A DNA stretch of 35,172 nt from Nitrosomonas sp. (lineage in GTDB: Bacteria; Pseudomonadota; Gammaproteobacteria; Burkholderiales; Nitrosomonadaceae): positions 1-35,172 of the forward strand of contig JAMWZR010000024.1 of the NCBI GenBank assembly GCA_024282035.1, read 5' to 3'. Every line of letters begins with the position of its first letter. Position 1 is the stretch's first letter. The notes beneath the pieces were generated by a model that worked only from the letters and a program-made list of their open reading frames with translations, had not been told where the DNA came from and ran no database searches. Of the stretch, positions 1 to 7,587 are shown one piece after another. The translations under genes and the position numbers were made by a program.

Positions 1-2
1 CT

Positions 3-1127
3 CAAACCAGCAATTTTCTAAATCCAGAATACAATCAAAAGTCGGTTGTTACATCTCTTCCATTCTGGGTAATCTGTATCTTATTGTTTTTTGGTACTTC
101 ATTTTCAGTTCTGGCAGCAACCGTCAATCCGGTCAAATGGCACCCTGGGCATTACATGATGTTGGTCAATCCGGGCAAAGATAAAACGCAATATATGCAA
201 AAGGTGTATACCGAACTCAATGAAACTCCAGCTTTGCGTGGTGTCGCTATGCGTTACCGCTGGGCAGAACTGGAAAAATCAAAAGGTGTGTATGATTTTT
301 CATCCATCGATCGTCATTTGCAGGAACTGGCTACACGAAAAAAGCGCCTGGTAATTTTGATCGAAACCAAATCAACGAATCTCGATCTTGAAATCGTGCC
401 CAGCTACTTGAAGAATTCGACCTATGAAGGCGGGGTGTTTGCATTCAGTGGCTATACCACATCCACCATCAAAGGATATAACACTAAATTATGGAATAAC
501 AATGTTCGGGATCGTTTGGCGGCACTGCTGAGTGCCATGGGTAAACACCTGAATGCCAACCCCTATTTTGAAGGTATAGGTCTGGTAGAAACTGCGCTTG
601 GAAAACCCATTGTTCCTTTCACGACTGCACAGGTCAATGGCTATTACGATAATCTTATAAATCTGCATCAGAAAATGCGTCAATCTTTTCCAACCACCAT
701 GGTTTTTCAGTTTACCAATTATCCGCGTGCAAAACTGCCTGCTATAACCAATAGTCTCAAGACTGCAGGCGGGGCATTGGGGTGTCCGGATGTATTCCTG
801 GAAGAACCTGGTTTACTGGTCGAAGGGACTAACCAAGGTATTTATAATTATTACAAAGATCTCACCGGCATCATTCCTTTAGTCGTTCAGATTGAGGAAT
901 CCAACTACGAGAATACGCGTTTTGATGGCAAGGGTTATCAGCCTACCATCGGTGAACTGCTCAATTTTGCAAAAAATCAGTTAAAAGTGAACTACCTGTT
1001 CTGGACGCGAACTCCTGCATATTATTCTCAAGTACTTGAGATGCTTAACCAAAGCGGACAAAAGACCACGCCGTCAGGTGGATTGAGTGCAGCTTGCCCA
1101 AGCATTTATGCTTCTTGTACAAAATAG
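3..1127 (+). CDS. Secreted TIM-barrel (glycoside hydrolase-like) protein, 5'-truncated
   Basis: The reading frame is open to the left edge and has no ATG; the first possible start inside the window is TTG at 84. That lies in the middle of an obvious export signal (hydrophobic run FWVICILLFFG, then a SVLAA cleavage-like site before TVNP), so the true start is probably upstream of the window. The mature part looks like a (beta/alpha)8 sugar hydrolase: RGVAMRYRWAELEKSKGVYD followed by a helix and VILIETK resembles the early strands of clan-A glycosidases. Glu in GLVETALG and Glu in VVQIEESNYE sit where an acid/base and nucleophile pair could be. No specific GH family is assigned. It is followed by a hairpin at 1146-1181. 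Left neighbours are unknown. The function is inferred from fold-like motifs only. Confidence 0.6.
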   Translation, partial: QTSNFLNPEYNQKSVVTSLPFWVICILLFFGTSFSVLAATVNPVKWHPGHYMMLVNPGKDKTQYMQKVYTELNETPALRGVAMRYRWAELEKSKGVYDFSSIDRHLQELATRKKRLVILIETKSTNLDLEIVPSYLKNSTYEGGVFAFSGYTTSTIKGYNTKLWNNNVRDRLAALLSAMGKHLNANPYFEGIGLVETALGKPIVPFTTAQVNGYYDNLINLHQKMRQSFPTTMVFQFTNYPRAKLPAITNSLKTAGGALGCPDVFLEEPGLLVEGTNQGIYNYYKDLTGIIPLVVQIEESNYENTRFDGKGYQPTIGELLNFAKNQLKVNYLFWTRTPAYYSQVLEMLNQSGQKTTPSGGLSAACPSIYASCTK

Positions 1128-1145
1128 TAATCTTCTTGTTCTGAT

Positions 1146-1181
1146 ATGTGCGGAAGGATCACGATATGACTTTCCGCACAT
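1146..1181 (+). terminator. Hairpin after the glycosidase-like gene
   Basis: Perfect 10-bp arms ATGTGCGGAA (1146-1155) and TTCCGCACAT (1172-1181) with a 16-nt loop begin 19 nt past the stop at 1127. No T-run follows, so this is a hairpin that may stop transcription with Rho or protect the mRNA end. It is not a textbook intrinsic terminator. Confidence 0.4.
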
Positions 1182-1274
1182 GAGTGGTCATACCCATCGG
1201 TTGTAAAAAATCTTTGCAAGACAACCTCATCTATGTAAATGTGTTTCTAGGTTGATTGGCGGCAGAATTGCTCT

Positions 1275-1304
1275 ATGACGTAATCCGCGGCAACTCGGTA
1301 CAAT
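1275..1304 (+). promoter_or_regulatory. Possible sigma70 promoter for the Lon-like gene
   Basis: ATGACG (1275-1280, four matches to TTGACA) and TACAAT (1299-1304, five matches to TATAAT) are separated by 18 nt and lie about 50 nt upstream of the ATG at 1354. This is a consensus match by eye only. Confidence 0.3.
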
Positions 1305-1353
1305 ATCGGTTTATGGCAGCAATATCGCTGCTCAATTGTTGACGATTTTCATT

Positions 1354-3795
1354 ATGCCGATTTTACCGCTAGAAGCTGCTTCACTCCGTATTGCCATCGA
1401 TCCCAATGCATTGGGGTTTTCCGATACCTCCGAATTGTGTCATTTTCCCTTGTCCTGGATCGGACAGCAGCGAGCTGAAATCGCTGCCTATTTCGGACTG
1501 GGCATGACGCAGCCAGACTATCACCTGTTTGTATTGGGCGAAGTGGGTTCGGGGCGAACATCGCTTCTCCACCAGGCCATGCTGGCCGTTGCTGCAGATC
1601 GACCGACTCCTCCCGACGTGTGCTATTTGTACAATTTTGCAGCACCGGAAAAGCCATTGGCACTTACTGTGCCAGCCGGGCAGGGAAGGCTATTGCGGCA
1701 AGCTTTGCTGCATCTGGCTCAATCCCTGCCCGCCGAAATCAATCGTTGCCTGCATGAACAGGATTTCAAGATCAGAAATGAGCGTATCGAGAAGAAATTC
1801 AGGACTGAGGCAGCCAAAGCGTATGCCAAACTGAATCAGTTTGCCGAAGAAAGGCATTTTGCCATTCGCCGCGAGGATGAGCAGATCGTCTTTACCTTGC
1901 TGGATGAAAAGGCAGAATTGCTGACTGAGGAGAAACTACTGAAGCTACCCAGAAAACGCAAGGTTGAAATCGATCAGGCGGAGCAGGAGTTGCATGAGGC
2001 TATCATTCTTTATTTTGAAACCGTCAGGGCATTCGACCAGGAAAAGAATGCAGCATTGTCAGCATTGCAGCGGCGCACGGTACAACCCAGGGTTAATCTC
2101 GCGCTGAAAAGGATTCAGGAAGGGCTGCATAAGCAGTTGAAACAGAACCAAAGGTTGAAAAGCCATTTTGATCATATCGAAACGAACATTCTGGACAATC
2201 TGGCGCATTTTGAATCCGTCAACACCGATGAGAATAAAAAACAATCGAACCTGGATTCCATTTTCTCTTGCTACCAGATCAATCTGGTTGTGGACAATGC
2301 CGAATTACAGGGAGCGCCGGTGCTGATCGAGGATAACCCGATGCCGCACGTGCTTTTTGGCAGTATCGATTATCAGCTCGAGAGTGGCAAATTGAAGACG
2401 GATTTCATGCGTATTCGAGCCGGGAGTCTGCTGAAGGTACATGGCGGTTTTCTGATGCTGCACCTGAGTGATTTACTCGTCGATGGTCAGTTGTGGATGA
2501 AGTTGCGGCGATTCCTGCGCAGCAAGCGCTTGCAGATTGATGAGTCGGGGGCGACATTAGCCTCCACTACCCCCGTTGTTCTAGAACCAGAAGCGATGGT
2601 TGTCGATGTCAAGATTGTGCTGATCGGATCATGTGAGGAATTTTATGCCCTACAGGAGGCCGATCCTGAATTTATGCGACGTTTCCGTGTGAAGGTGGAT
2701 TTTGCCGAAAGTTTTCGTGCCAGTCCGGAAACATATCGAGCTTCGGCAATTTTTGTGGCGCATACGTGCCGGACTAACAAATTGCCGCATTTTTCGGCAG
2801 CAGCTGTCGCGTCTCTGCTTGAACAATCGCATCGCGAGGTGGAAGATCAGACGCGCCAGAGTGCAATTTTTGCACATACGGAGACGCTGATTCTGGAGAG
2901 CGCAGCAGTGTGCAGCAAGCGGCGTGGTCGTGTCGTGGAGGTGGCCGATATCGCGATGGCATTGCGGGCAAGGGAGCAGCGACACAATTATCCGGATGTA
3001 CGTCTTCAGGAATCCATCCTGGAAGGAGAAATGGCCATTGCCTTTCACGGAGAAGCCGTTGGACAGCTGAATGCATTGACGCAAGTCGATCTGGGCGATC
3101 ATTGCTTCGGTACGCCTGTGCGTGTTACGGCACGTGCCTTTGCCGGAGAGGATGGCGTGCTGAATATTGCCCGTGAGGTGGAGATGTCGGGACCGATTCA
3201 TGACAAGGGGGTGCTGATATTGCAGAATTATCTGACGGCCTTGTTTGCACATCTGGCTCCATTGGCGATGAGTGCATCAATCGTGTTTGAGCAGGAATAT
3301 ACTGAAATTGAAGGGGATTCTGCTTCTTGCGCTGAGTTATTTGTATTGTTGTCTGCACTTGCTGATGTGCCGCTCAAACAGGGTGTCGCGGTGACTGGCG
3401 CATTGAATCAGTTTGGCGAGGTGCTGCCGGTTGGCGGTATCAATGACAAAATCGAAGGCTATTTCAAATTGTGTGAGCAGGTTGGACTCAATGGAGAGCA
3501 GGGGGTATTGATTCCGGATGCCAATCGCCAGCACCTGATGCTGAGTCGCGAGGTGGTCCATGCTGTCGATACGGGACAGTTCGCGATTTATACCATGCAG
3601 CATGCCATGCACGGACTGGAATTGCTGGCCGACTTTCCTATGGGCTCATTCGATCATGGACGTATGCCAGGGTATGCTCCGGATACCATCCTGGGCGAAG
3701 CGCAGCGATCATTGCTGGCATTTCGACGTGCTTGCCAACAGTCGCAGCATCCAAAAACCGAACATCGGCGCTTGCCTTCTCGTTCGGATAAATAA
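1354..3795 (+). CDS. Lon-like ATP-dependent protease (COG1067 / AAA_32 plus Lon protease domain)
   Basis: This is a predicted cytoplasmic AAA+ serine protease. The frame is open from a TTG at 1336; I chose the ATG at 1354 because MPILPLEAASLRI resembles usual starts in this family, although no strong Shine-Dalgarno is visible. The protein is 813 aa. The N-terminal nucleotide-binding region has a Walker A-like GEVGSGRTS (about residues 63-71), with Arg where Lys is usual. Next comes a long charged helical, probably coiled-coil, insert (about 135-290), then a second AAA segment with VHGGFLMLHLSDLL, and finally the Lon protease domain. The Ser-Lys dyad is visible: Ser658 in GDSASCAE and Lys699 in GGINDKIEGYF. 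The layout is closer to LonB/YcbZ-type proteins than to classical LonA. A CDF transporter follows 49 nt later and may be co-transcribed. Substrates are unknown. Confidence 0.88.
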   Translation: MPILPLEAASLRIAIDPNALGFSDTSELCHFPLSWIGQQRAEIAAYFGLGMTQPDYHLFVLGEVGSGRTSLLHQAMLAVAADRPTPPDVCYLYNFAAPEKPLALTVPAGQGRLLRQALLHLAQSLPAEINRCLHEQDFKIRNERIEKKFRTEAAKAYAKLNQFAEERHFAIRREDEQIVFTLLDEKAELLTEEKLLKLPRKRKVEIDQAEQELHEAIILYFETVRAFDQEKNAALSALQRRTVQPRVNLALKRIQEGLHKQLKQNQRLKSHFDHIETNILDNLAHFESVNTDENKKQSNLDSIFSCYQINLVVDNAELQGAPVLIEDNPMPHVLFGSIDYQLESGKLKTDFMRIRAGSLLKVHGGFLMLHLSDLLVDGQLWMKLRRFLRSKRLQIDESGATLASTTPVVLEPEAMVVDVKIVLIGSCEEFYALQEADPEFMRRFRVKVDFAESFRASPETYRASAIFVAHTCRTNKLPHFSAAAVASLLEQSHREVEDQTRQSAIFAHTETLILESAAVCSKRRGRVVEVADIAMALRAREQRHNYPDVRLQESILEGEMAIAFHGEAVGQLNALTQVDLGDHCFGTPVRVTARAFAGEDGVLNIAREVEMSGPIHDKGVLILQNYLTALFAHLAPLAMSASIVFEQEYTEIEGDSASCAELFVLLSALADVPLKQGVAVTGALNQFGEVLPVGGINDKIEGYFKLCEQVGLNGEQGVLIPDANRQHLMLSREVVHAVDTGQFAIYTMQHAMHGLELLADFPMGSFDHGRMPGYAPDTILGEAQRSLLAFRRACQQSQHPKTEHRRLPSRSDK

Positions 3796-3832
3796 GCTAT
3801 TTTGCTCTGGGAGGGCATGCAGCTTGAGATTT

Positions 3833-3837
3833 GGGAG
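3833..3837 (+). promoter_or_regulatory. Shine-Dalgarno that sets the CDF start
   Basis: GGGAG lies 7 nt before ATG 3845. The alternative ATG at 3839 would leave only 1 nt of spacing, so 3845 is preferred. Confidence 0.5.
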
Positions 3838-3844
3838 AATGCTT

Positions 3845-5002
3845 ATGCATACGAGCAAAGAAGTGACGGATAGGCAGCAACGCTATCAAGCGGTTCGCAG
3901 AGTCACGTTGATTGGCTCCGTACTGGATTTTGTCCTCGGAACAGTCAAAATGATCGTCGGCTGGCTGGCGAATTCTCAGGCGCTGATTGCCGACGGTATT
4001 CATTCCTTGTCAGATCTGCTGACTGATTTCATGGTGCTCTATGCAGCCCGGCATTCGCACAAGGCAGCTGACGAGGAGCATCCTTACGGGCATGGTCGTA
4101 TCGAGACGCTGGCGACGGTCAGTCTCGGCCTGGTGTTGATCATCATTGCACTTGGTATCGCTTACGATGCCATTCAGCGGCTCAATGATCCGAGTGTGCT
4201 GCTGGATCTGACGACTTTGGCATTATCGGTGGCACTGCTGTCTGTGATTTCCAAGGAATGGATTTACCGTTATACCCTCGCTGCGGCACGGCGCTTACGC
4301 TCGGACATGTTACTGGCCAATGCGTGGCATAGCCGCTCCGATGCTTTTTCTTCCATTGTGGTAATGATCGGTATTGGCGGTGTGATGCTGGGCTATCCGT
4401 ATCTGGATGCCGTGGCGGCCGTTGCAGTAGCGGCGATGATTGGCAAGATCGGTTTCGACCTGATCCGTTCCAGCACGCGCGAACTGATCGATACCGCACT
4501 GGAACCGGAAAGAATCCAGGTAATGCGCGAACATATTCAGGCCATTCATGGCGTGCGCTCCATTCACACACTCCGGTCGCGCAAGAGTGCGGGAGAAGCT
4601 TTTGTGGATGTACACATCCAGGTCGATCCACGGTTGAGCGTGTCGGAAGGTCACCAGATCGGTGATGCCGTGCGCCGACAACTGATTCATCAAATGGATG
4701 AAATCATCGATGTGACTGTGCATGTCGATCCGGAAAATGATGAAACCGGCTCGCCTTGTAATGATTTGCCAGCCCGCACGCAAGTGATTGCCGAACTGAA
4801 ACGCTGTTGGTCTCAGTTGCCGCCAGCCGTGGTGGAGACCGTGACATTACACTATCTGGCCGGTGAGATCGATGTGGAACTGGATTTGCCGATTGCTATG
4901 CTGCGCAACACGGATGATGTGAGCGATGTCGTGCAGAAAATCAGACAAGGCGTTACTGATTTGCCCTACATCAGGGACGTACTGGTGCGATTCACGGTTT
5001 GA
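3845..5002 (+). CDS. Cation diffusion facilitator (CDF) family metal transporter
   Basis: This is an inner-membrane divalent metal/proton antiporter of 385 aa, probably exporting Zn, Fe, Mn or a related cation. The first transmembrane helix starts near residue 20. Two HxxxD metal-site motifs characteristic of CDF proteins are clear: His53/Asp57 in HSLSD (TM2) and His162/Asp166 in HSRSD (TM5). The His-Asp/His-Asp arrangement is often associated with zinc. EEHPYGHGRIE (about 77-87) is the conserved loop after TM2. The cytoplasmic C-terminal domain starts around residue 205. It is followed by roughly 80 extra residues resembling a second dimerisation-like module (LPPAVVETVTLHYLAGEIDVEL), so the protein is longer than the roughly 300 aa of E. 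coli FieF. The frame continues upstream into the Lon-like gene, but the start with a good ribosome site is at 3845. It probably shares the Lon-like transcript. Confidence 0.92.
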   Translation: MHTSKEVTDRQQRYQAVRRVTLIGSVLDFVLGTVKMIVGWLANSQALIADGIHSLSDLLTDFMVLYAARHSHKAADEEHPYGHGRIETLATVSLGLVLIIIALGIAYDAIQRLNDPSVLLDLTTLALSVALLSVISKEWIYRYTLAAARRLRSDMLLANAWHSRSDAFSSIVVMIGIGGVMLGYPYLDAVAAVAVAAMIGKIGFDLIRSSTRELIDTALEPERIQVMREHIQAIHGVRSIHTLRSRKSAGEAFVDVHIQVDPRLSVSEGHQIGDAVRRQLIHQMDEIIDVTVHVDPENDETGSPCNDLPARTQVIAELKRCWSQLPPAVVETVTLHYLAGEIDVELDLPIAMLRNTDDVSDVVQKIRQGVTDLPYIRDVLVRFTV

Positions 5003-5127
5003 TGCGAAACCTGGACCTTTGAGACAGTCAATGCTATAGAAATCGGATGATCATGTGGTTCAGAGTGATGCTGAATAGTGTGCTTATGCAGATAAGTCTT
5101 CGTTGATTTTTGTGTATTTTTTTTGTC

Positions 5128-5154
5128 GGGTACTGGCTGCTGTCCCCAGTACCC
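5128..5154. terminator. Hairpin between the convergent CDF and HAF-repeat genes
   Basis: Perfect 9-bp arms GGGTACTGG (5128-5136) and CCAGTACCC (5146-5154) flank a 9-nt loop, and the CAGTACC unit is repeated just after (5154-5160). The T-run at 5115-5123 precedes the stem on the plus strand, so it is not in the canonical position for either strand. The location between converging genes suggests transcript-end function, without proof. Confidence 0.35.
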
Positions 5155-5185
5155 AGTACCTTTCCATGTAAAACTGAGACAGTGA

Positions 5186-6049
5186 TTATCGATCGGTTGG
5201 AGTTCCTACGAAGCCATGCGTGACGCCATTGGCATCATCGTACTGACCAGCGACTTGGCCTGCATCGTTGATGGCAAAAACTTGACTATTGAAGGTAGAA
5301 GGAACGTCGACTGTGGTAAAGACGCCGCCATCTAACAGAAAACCATGTAGGTTGCCATCGGTATCAAGATACAAACCGGCAATCTGGCCTTCATTATTGA
5401 TTCCTTGGCAGACGGTGAAAGCTGCTCCTGGAAAATCGATAGTTTTATAAGTTCCTTTGCTGAGTAAAAATCCATGGCGATTATTTTCGCTATCGACATA
5501 GGTTCCGACAATTTCATCATTGTTATTGATACCGACGGCTGTGGTTCCAATCGCGCCTGGAGGGGTGATCGTGGTGAACTTGCCATTCTTCCATAAATAG
5601 CCATGACGAACTTCGCCCGGGTTGGTTCTATACTGCCCTACGACATGACCTAGATCATTTAACCCAAAAGCAATCGTACGGATCGTATTGGGCGGATCAA
5701 TCGTTTTGACAGCGCTATTCTCATTTTTAAAAAAGCCATGAAGAATGCCATCACTTTTGGCATAGATGCCTACAATTTCACCCTTCTCGTTGATTCCGTT
5801 TGCGGTGGTCATGACGGAACCCGCCACATCAATCTGTTTAAAACTGTGTTTACCTAATTTGAAACCGTGAGTATTGCCATCAGCATCATCGAATTCTCCC
5901 ACCAGCTTGTCTTCACTCAATCCATTGACAATGGTACGTGTAGCCCCTGGAATATCGATCGTTTCAAAACTAAATTGCTGAGCGGTTGCCAACCAGGAAG
6001 TACTGAGCAACATGAAAAAAAAGGCTGTTCTTAAACACGGTCGTAGCAT
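5186..6049 (-). CDS. Secreted six-repeat HAF-type (propeller-like) protein
   Basis: This is a 287-aa protein with a Sec signal peptide (RTAFFFMLLSTSWLATA, then QQF). The mature region is almost entirely six tandem repeats of about 42 aa. Each has the pattern (F/Y/V)xTIDxPG...GIN..G.IVGxYxDxxGxxHGFL. Repeat openings are FETIDIPG, FKQIDVAG, VKTIDPPN, FTTITPPG, YKTIDFPG and FTTVDVPS. The HGF/NxxGxVxG pattern matches HAF-type extracellular repeats, and six units suggest a closed six-bladed beta-propeller. ATG 6049 is chosen over ATG 6067 because AGGAG (6058-6062) is 8 nt upstream of 6049 and would lie inside the coding part of the longer form. It stands alone and converges with the CDF gene. Ligand and role are unknown: it could be a surface adhesion, binding or lectin-like protein. 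Confidence 0.85.
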   Translation of the reverse strand: MLRPCLRTAFFFMLLSTSWLATAQQFSFETIDIPGATRTIVNGLSEDKLVGEFDDADGNTHGFKLGKHSFKQIDVAGSVMTTANGINEKGEIVGIYAKSDGILHGFFKNENSAVKTIDPPNTIRTIAFGLNDLGHVVGQYRTNPGEVRHGYLWKNGKFTTITPPGAIGTTAVGINNNDEIVGTYVDSENNRHGFLLSKGTYKTIDFPGAAFTVCQGINNEGQIAGLYLDTDGNLHGFLLDGGVFTTVDVPSTFNSQVFAINDAGQVAGQYDDANGVTHGFVGTPTDR

Positions 6050-6057
6050 GCTGATAA

Positions 6058-6062
6058 CTCCT
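6058..6062 (-). promoter_or_regulatory. Shine-Dalgarno that sets the HAF-protein start
   Basis: AGGAG on the minus strand is 8 nt before ATG 6049, excluding the upstream ATG at 6067 as the likely start. Confidence 0.6.
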
Positions 6063-6237
6063 CTCATAAATGATTATGTGAATACGTTTTGCCTTATAAA
6101 TTAAGGCCGCCGAGTATTGCATGGATGAATTGAAGTTTTTGTTCGTGGCAACGTGAAGTTTTTGTTAGCAGTTGTGGGATTTTTTATCTTTATTGGTGCA
6201 TTGCTAGAAATAACAAGGGTAATCCGATTTTACTTCG

Positions 6238-6268
6238 TTAACGGAGCGCAAAGGTTTATGTATATAAT
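6238..6268 (+). promoter_or_regulatory. Possible promoter of the aminotransferase gene
   Basis: A perfect TATAAT (6263-6268) lies about 75 nt before the start codon, with TTAACG (6238-6243) 19 nt upstream as a weak -35. The rest of the 6050-6340 gap is AT-rich, with no other feature I can support. Confidence 0.35.
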
Positions 6269-6340
6269 GCACAACTCGTTCATTTCCGAAATTTTTTCCG
6301 GGAATTTGTTTAATTAATAACTGTATTTTCCTTCTCTGTC

Positions 6341-7570
6341 ATGCGTCCAATCCATAAATCCAGCAAACTTACCAACGTGTGTTATGACATTCGCGGTCCG
6401 GTGATGGAGCGTGCCAAGCAGATGGAAGAGGAGGGGCATCACATCATCAAACTGAATATCGGTAATCCTGCGACGTTCGGATTTGATGTGCCGGAAGAAA
6501 TCTTGCAGGATGTCATTCGCAATCTGTCGGATGCTTCAGGATACTGCGATTCCAAAGGACTGTTTGCAGCGCGCAAGGCGATCATGCATTACACCCAGGA
6601 AAAGCAGATTCGGAATGTGCAGTTGGACGATATTTTCATTGGTAATGGTGTGTCGGAACTGGTGGTGCTCACGATGCAGGCGCTGCTGGATAATGGCGAT
6701 GAAGTATTGATTCCGATGCCGGATTACCCGCTATGGACAGCCGCAGTGGTATTGTCAGGCGGTGTCGCACGGCATTATGTGTGCGATGAAGCATCAGGCT
6801 GGTTGCCCGATCTCGATGATATCCGCGCCAAGATCAACTCCAGAACGCGCGCCATGGTCATCATCAACCCGAACAATCCGACCGGTGCGCTCTACCCTAA
6901 GGAAACACTGCTCGAATTGATCGAAATTGCGCGTCAGCATCAACTGATCATTTACGCTGATGAAATTTACGACAAGATTCTATATGAACACGCTACACAC
7001 GCTTCGATTGCATCGCTGGCCGATGACGTGCTGTTCGTGACATTCAACGGTTTGTCCAAGAACTATCGTGCCGCTGGCTTCCGATCCGGCTGGGCGGTGG
7101 TATCGGGTGAAAAAAACCATGCCCGCGATTATATTGCCGGATTGAACATGCTGGCATCGATGCGCTTGTGCGCCAACGTTCCTTCGCAGTTCGGCATACA
7201 GACGGCACTCGGTGGTTATCAGAGTATTTACGATCTGACTTTGCCGACGGGCCGGTTGATGCGTCAGCGCGATACGGCATGGAACCTGTTGACGGAGATT
7301 CCCGGAGTGAGCTGCTTCAAACCGCAGGCAGCATTGTATCTGTTTCCACGCCTGGATCCCGAAATCTACCCGATCGAGAACGATCAGCAATTTGTTCTCG
7401 ATTTGTTACTGGAAGAAAAAGTGCTTCTGGTGCAAGGTAGTGGATTCAACTGGCATCAACCCGATCATTTTCGGGTGGTGTTTCTGCCCAACGTCGATGA
7501 CCTCACTGAGGCCGTCGGACGCATTGCGCATTTTCTGCAGCGCTATCGCAAGCGTCACGGAACCGACTAA
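6341..7570 (+). CDS. alaA: AlaA-type pyridoxal-phosphate aminotransferase
   Basis: This is a 409-aa cytoplasmic class I/II (fold-type I) aminotransferase. The N-terminus RPIHKSSKLTNVCYDIRGPV and the segment LNIGNPATFGFDVPEEI are typical of the AlaA (YfbQ) group, which makes alanine from pyruvate with glutamate as amino donor. The PLP site is visible: NPNNPTGALY (Asn binding the cofactor ring), YADEIYD, and the Schiff-base Lys in GLSKNYRAAGFRSGW. Length matches the family's roughly 405 aa. The start is the ATG at 6341, with no strong ribosome site. In many betaproteobacteria this gene directly precedes hom and thrC; here the oppositely oriented norCBQD operon separates them. It converges with norD with only 17 nt between stops. 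The AlaA-versus-related-paralog assignment is by recognition, not alignment. Confidence 0.88.
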   Translation: MRPIHKSSKLTNVCYDIRGPVMERAKQMEEEGHHIIKLNIGNPATFGFDVPEEILQDVIRNLSDASGYCDSKGLFAARKAIMHYTQEKQIRNVQLDDIFIGNGVSELVVLTMQALLDNGDEVLIPMPDYPLWTAAVVLSGGVARHYVCDEASGWLPDLDDIRAKINSRTRAMVIINPNNPTGALYPKETLLELIEIARQHQLIIYADEIYDKILYEHATHASIASLADDVLFVTFNGLSKNYRAAGFRSGWAVVSGEKNHARDYIAGLNMLASMRLCANVPSQFGIQTALGGYQSIYDLTLPTGRLMRQRDTAWNLLTEIPGVSCFKPQAALYLFPRLDPEIYPIENDQQFVLDLLLEEKVLLVQGSGFNWHQPDHFRVVFLPNVDDLTEAVGRIAHFLQRYRKRHGTD

Positions 7571-7587
7571 AAACCTGAATAGTCTGC

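Noticed and set aside
2650-3252. Minus-strand frame of 200 codons opposite the Lon-like gene
   Set aside because: It is antisense to the protease domain, with no ribosome site and no recognisable motifs.
3560-3844. Upstream extension of the CDF frame into the Lon-like gene
   Set aside because: It overlaps 236 nt of the Lon-like coding region in another frame, and the translated part has no CDF features. A good ribosome site precedes ATG 3845.
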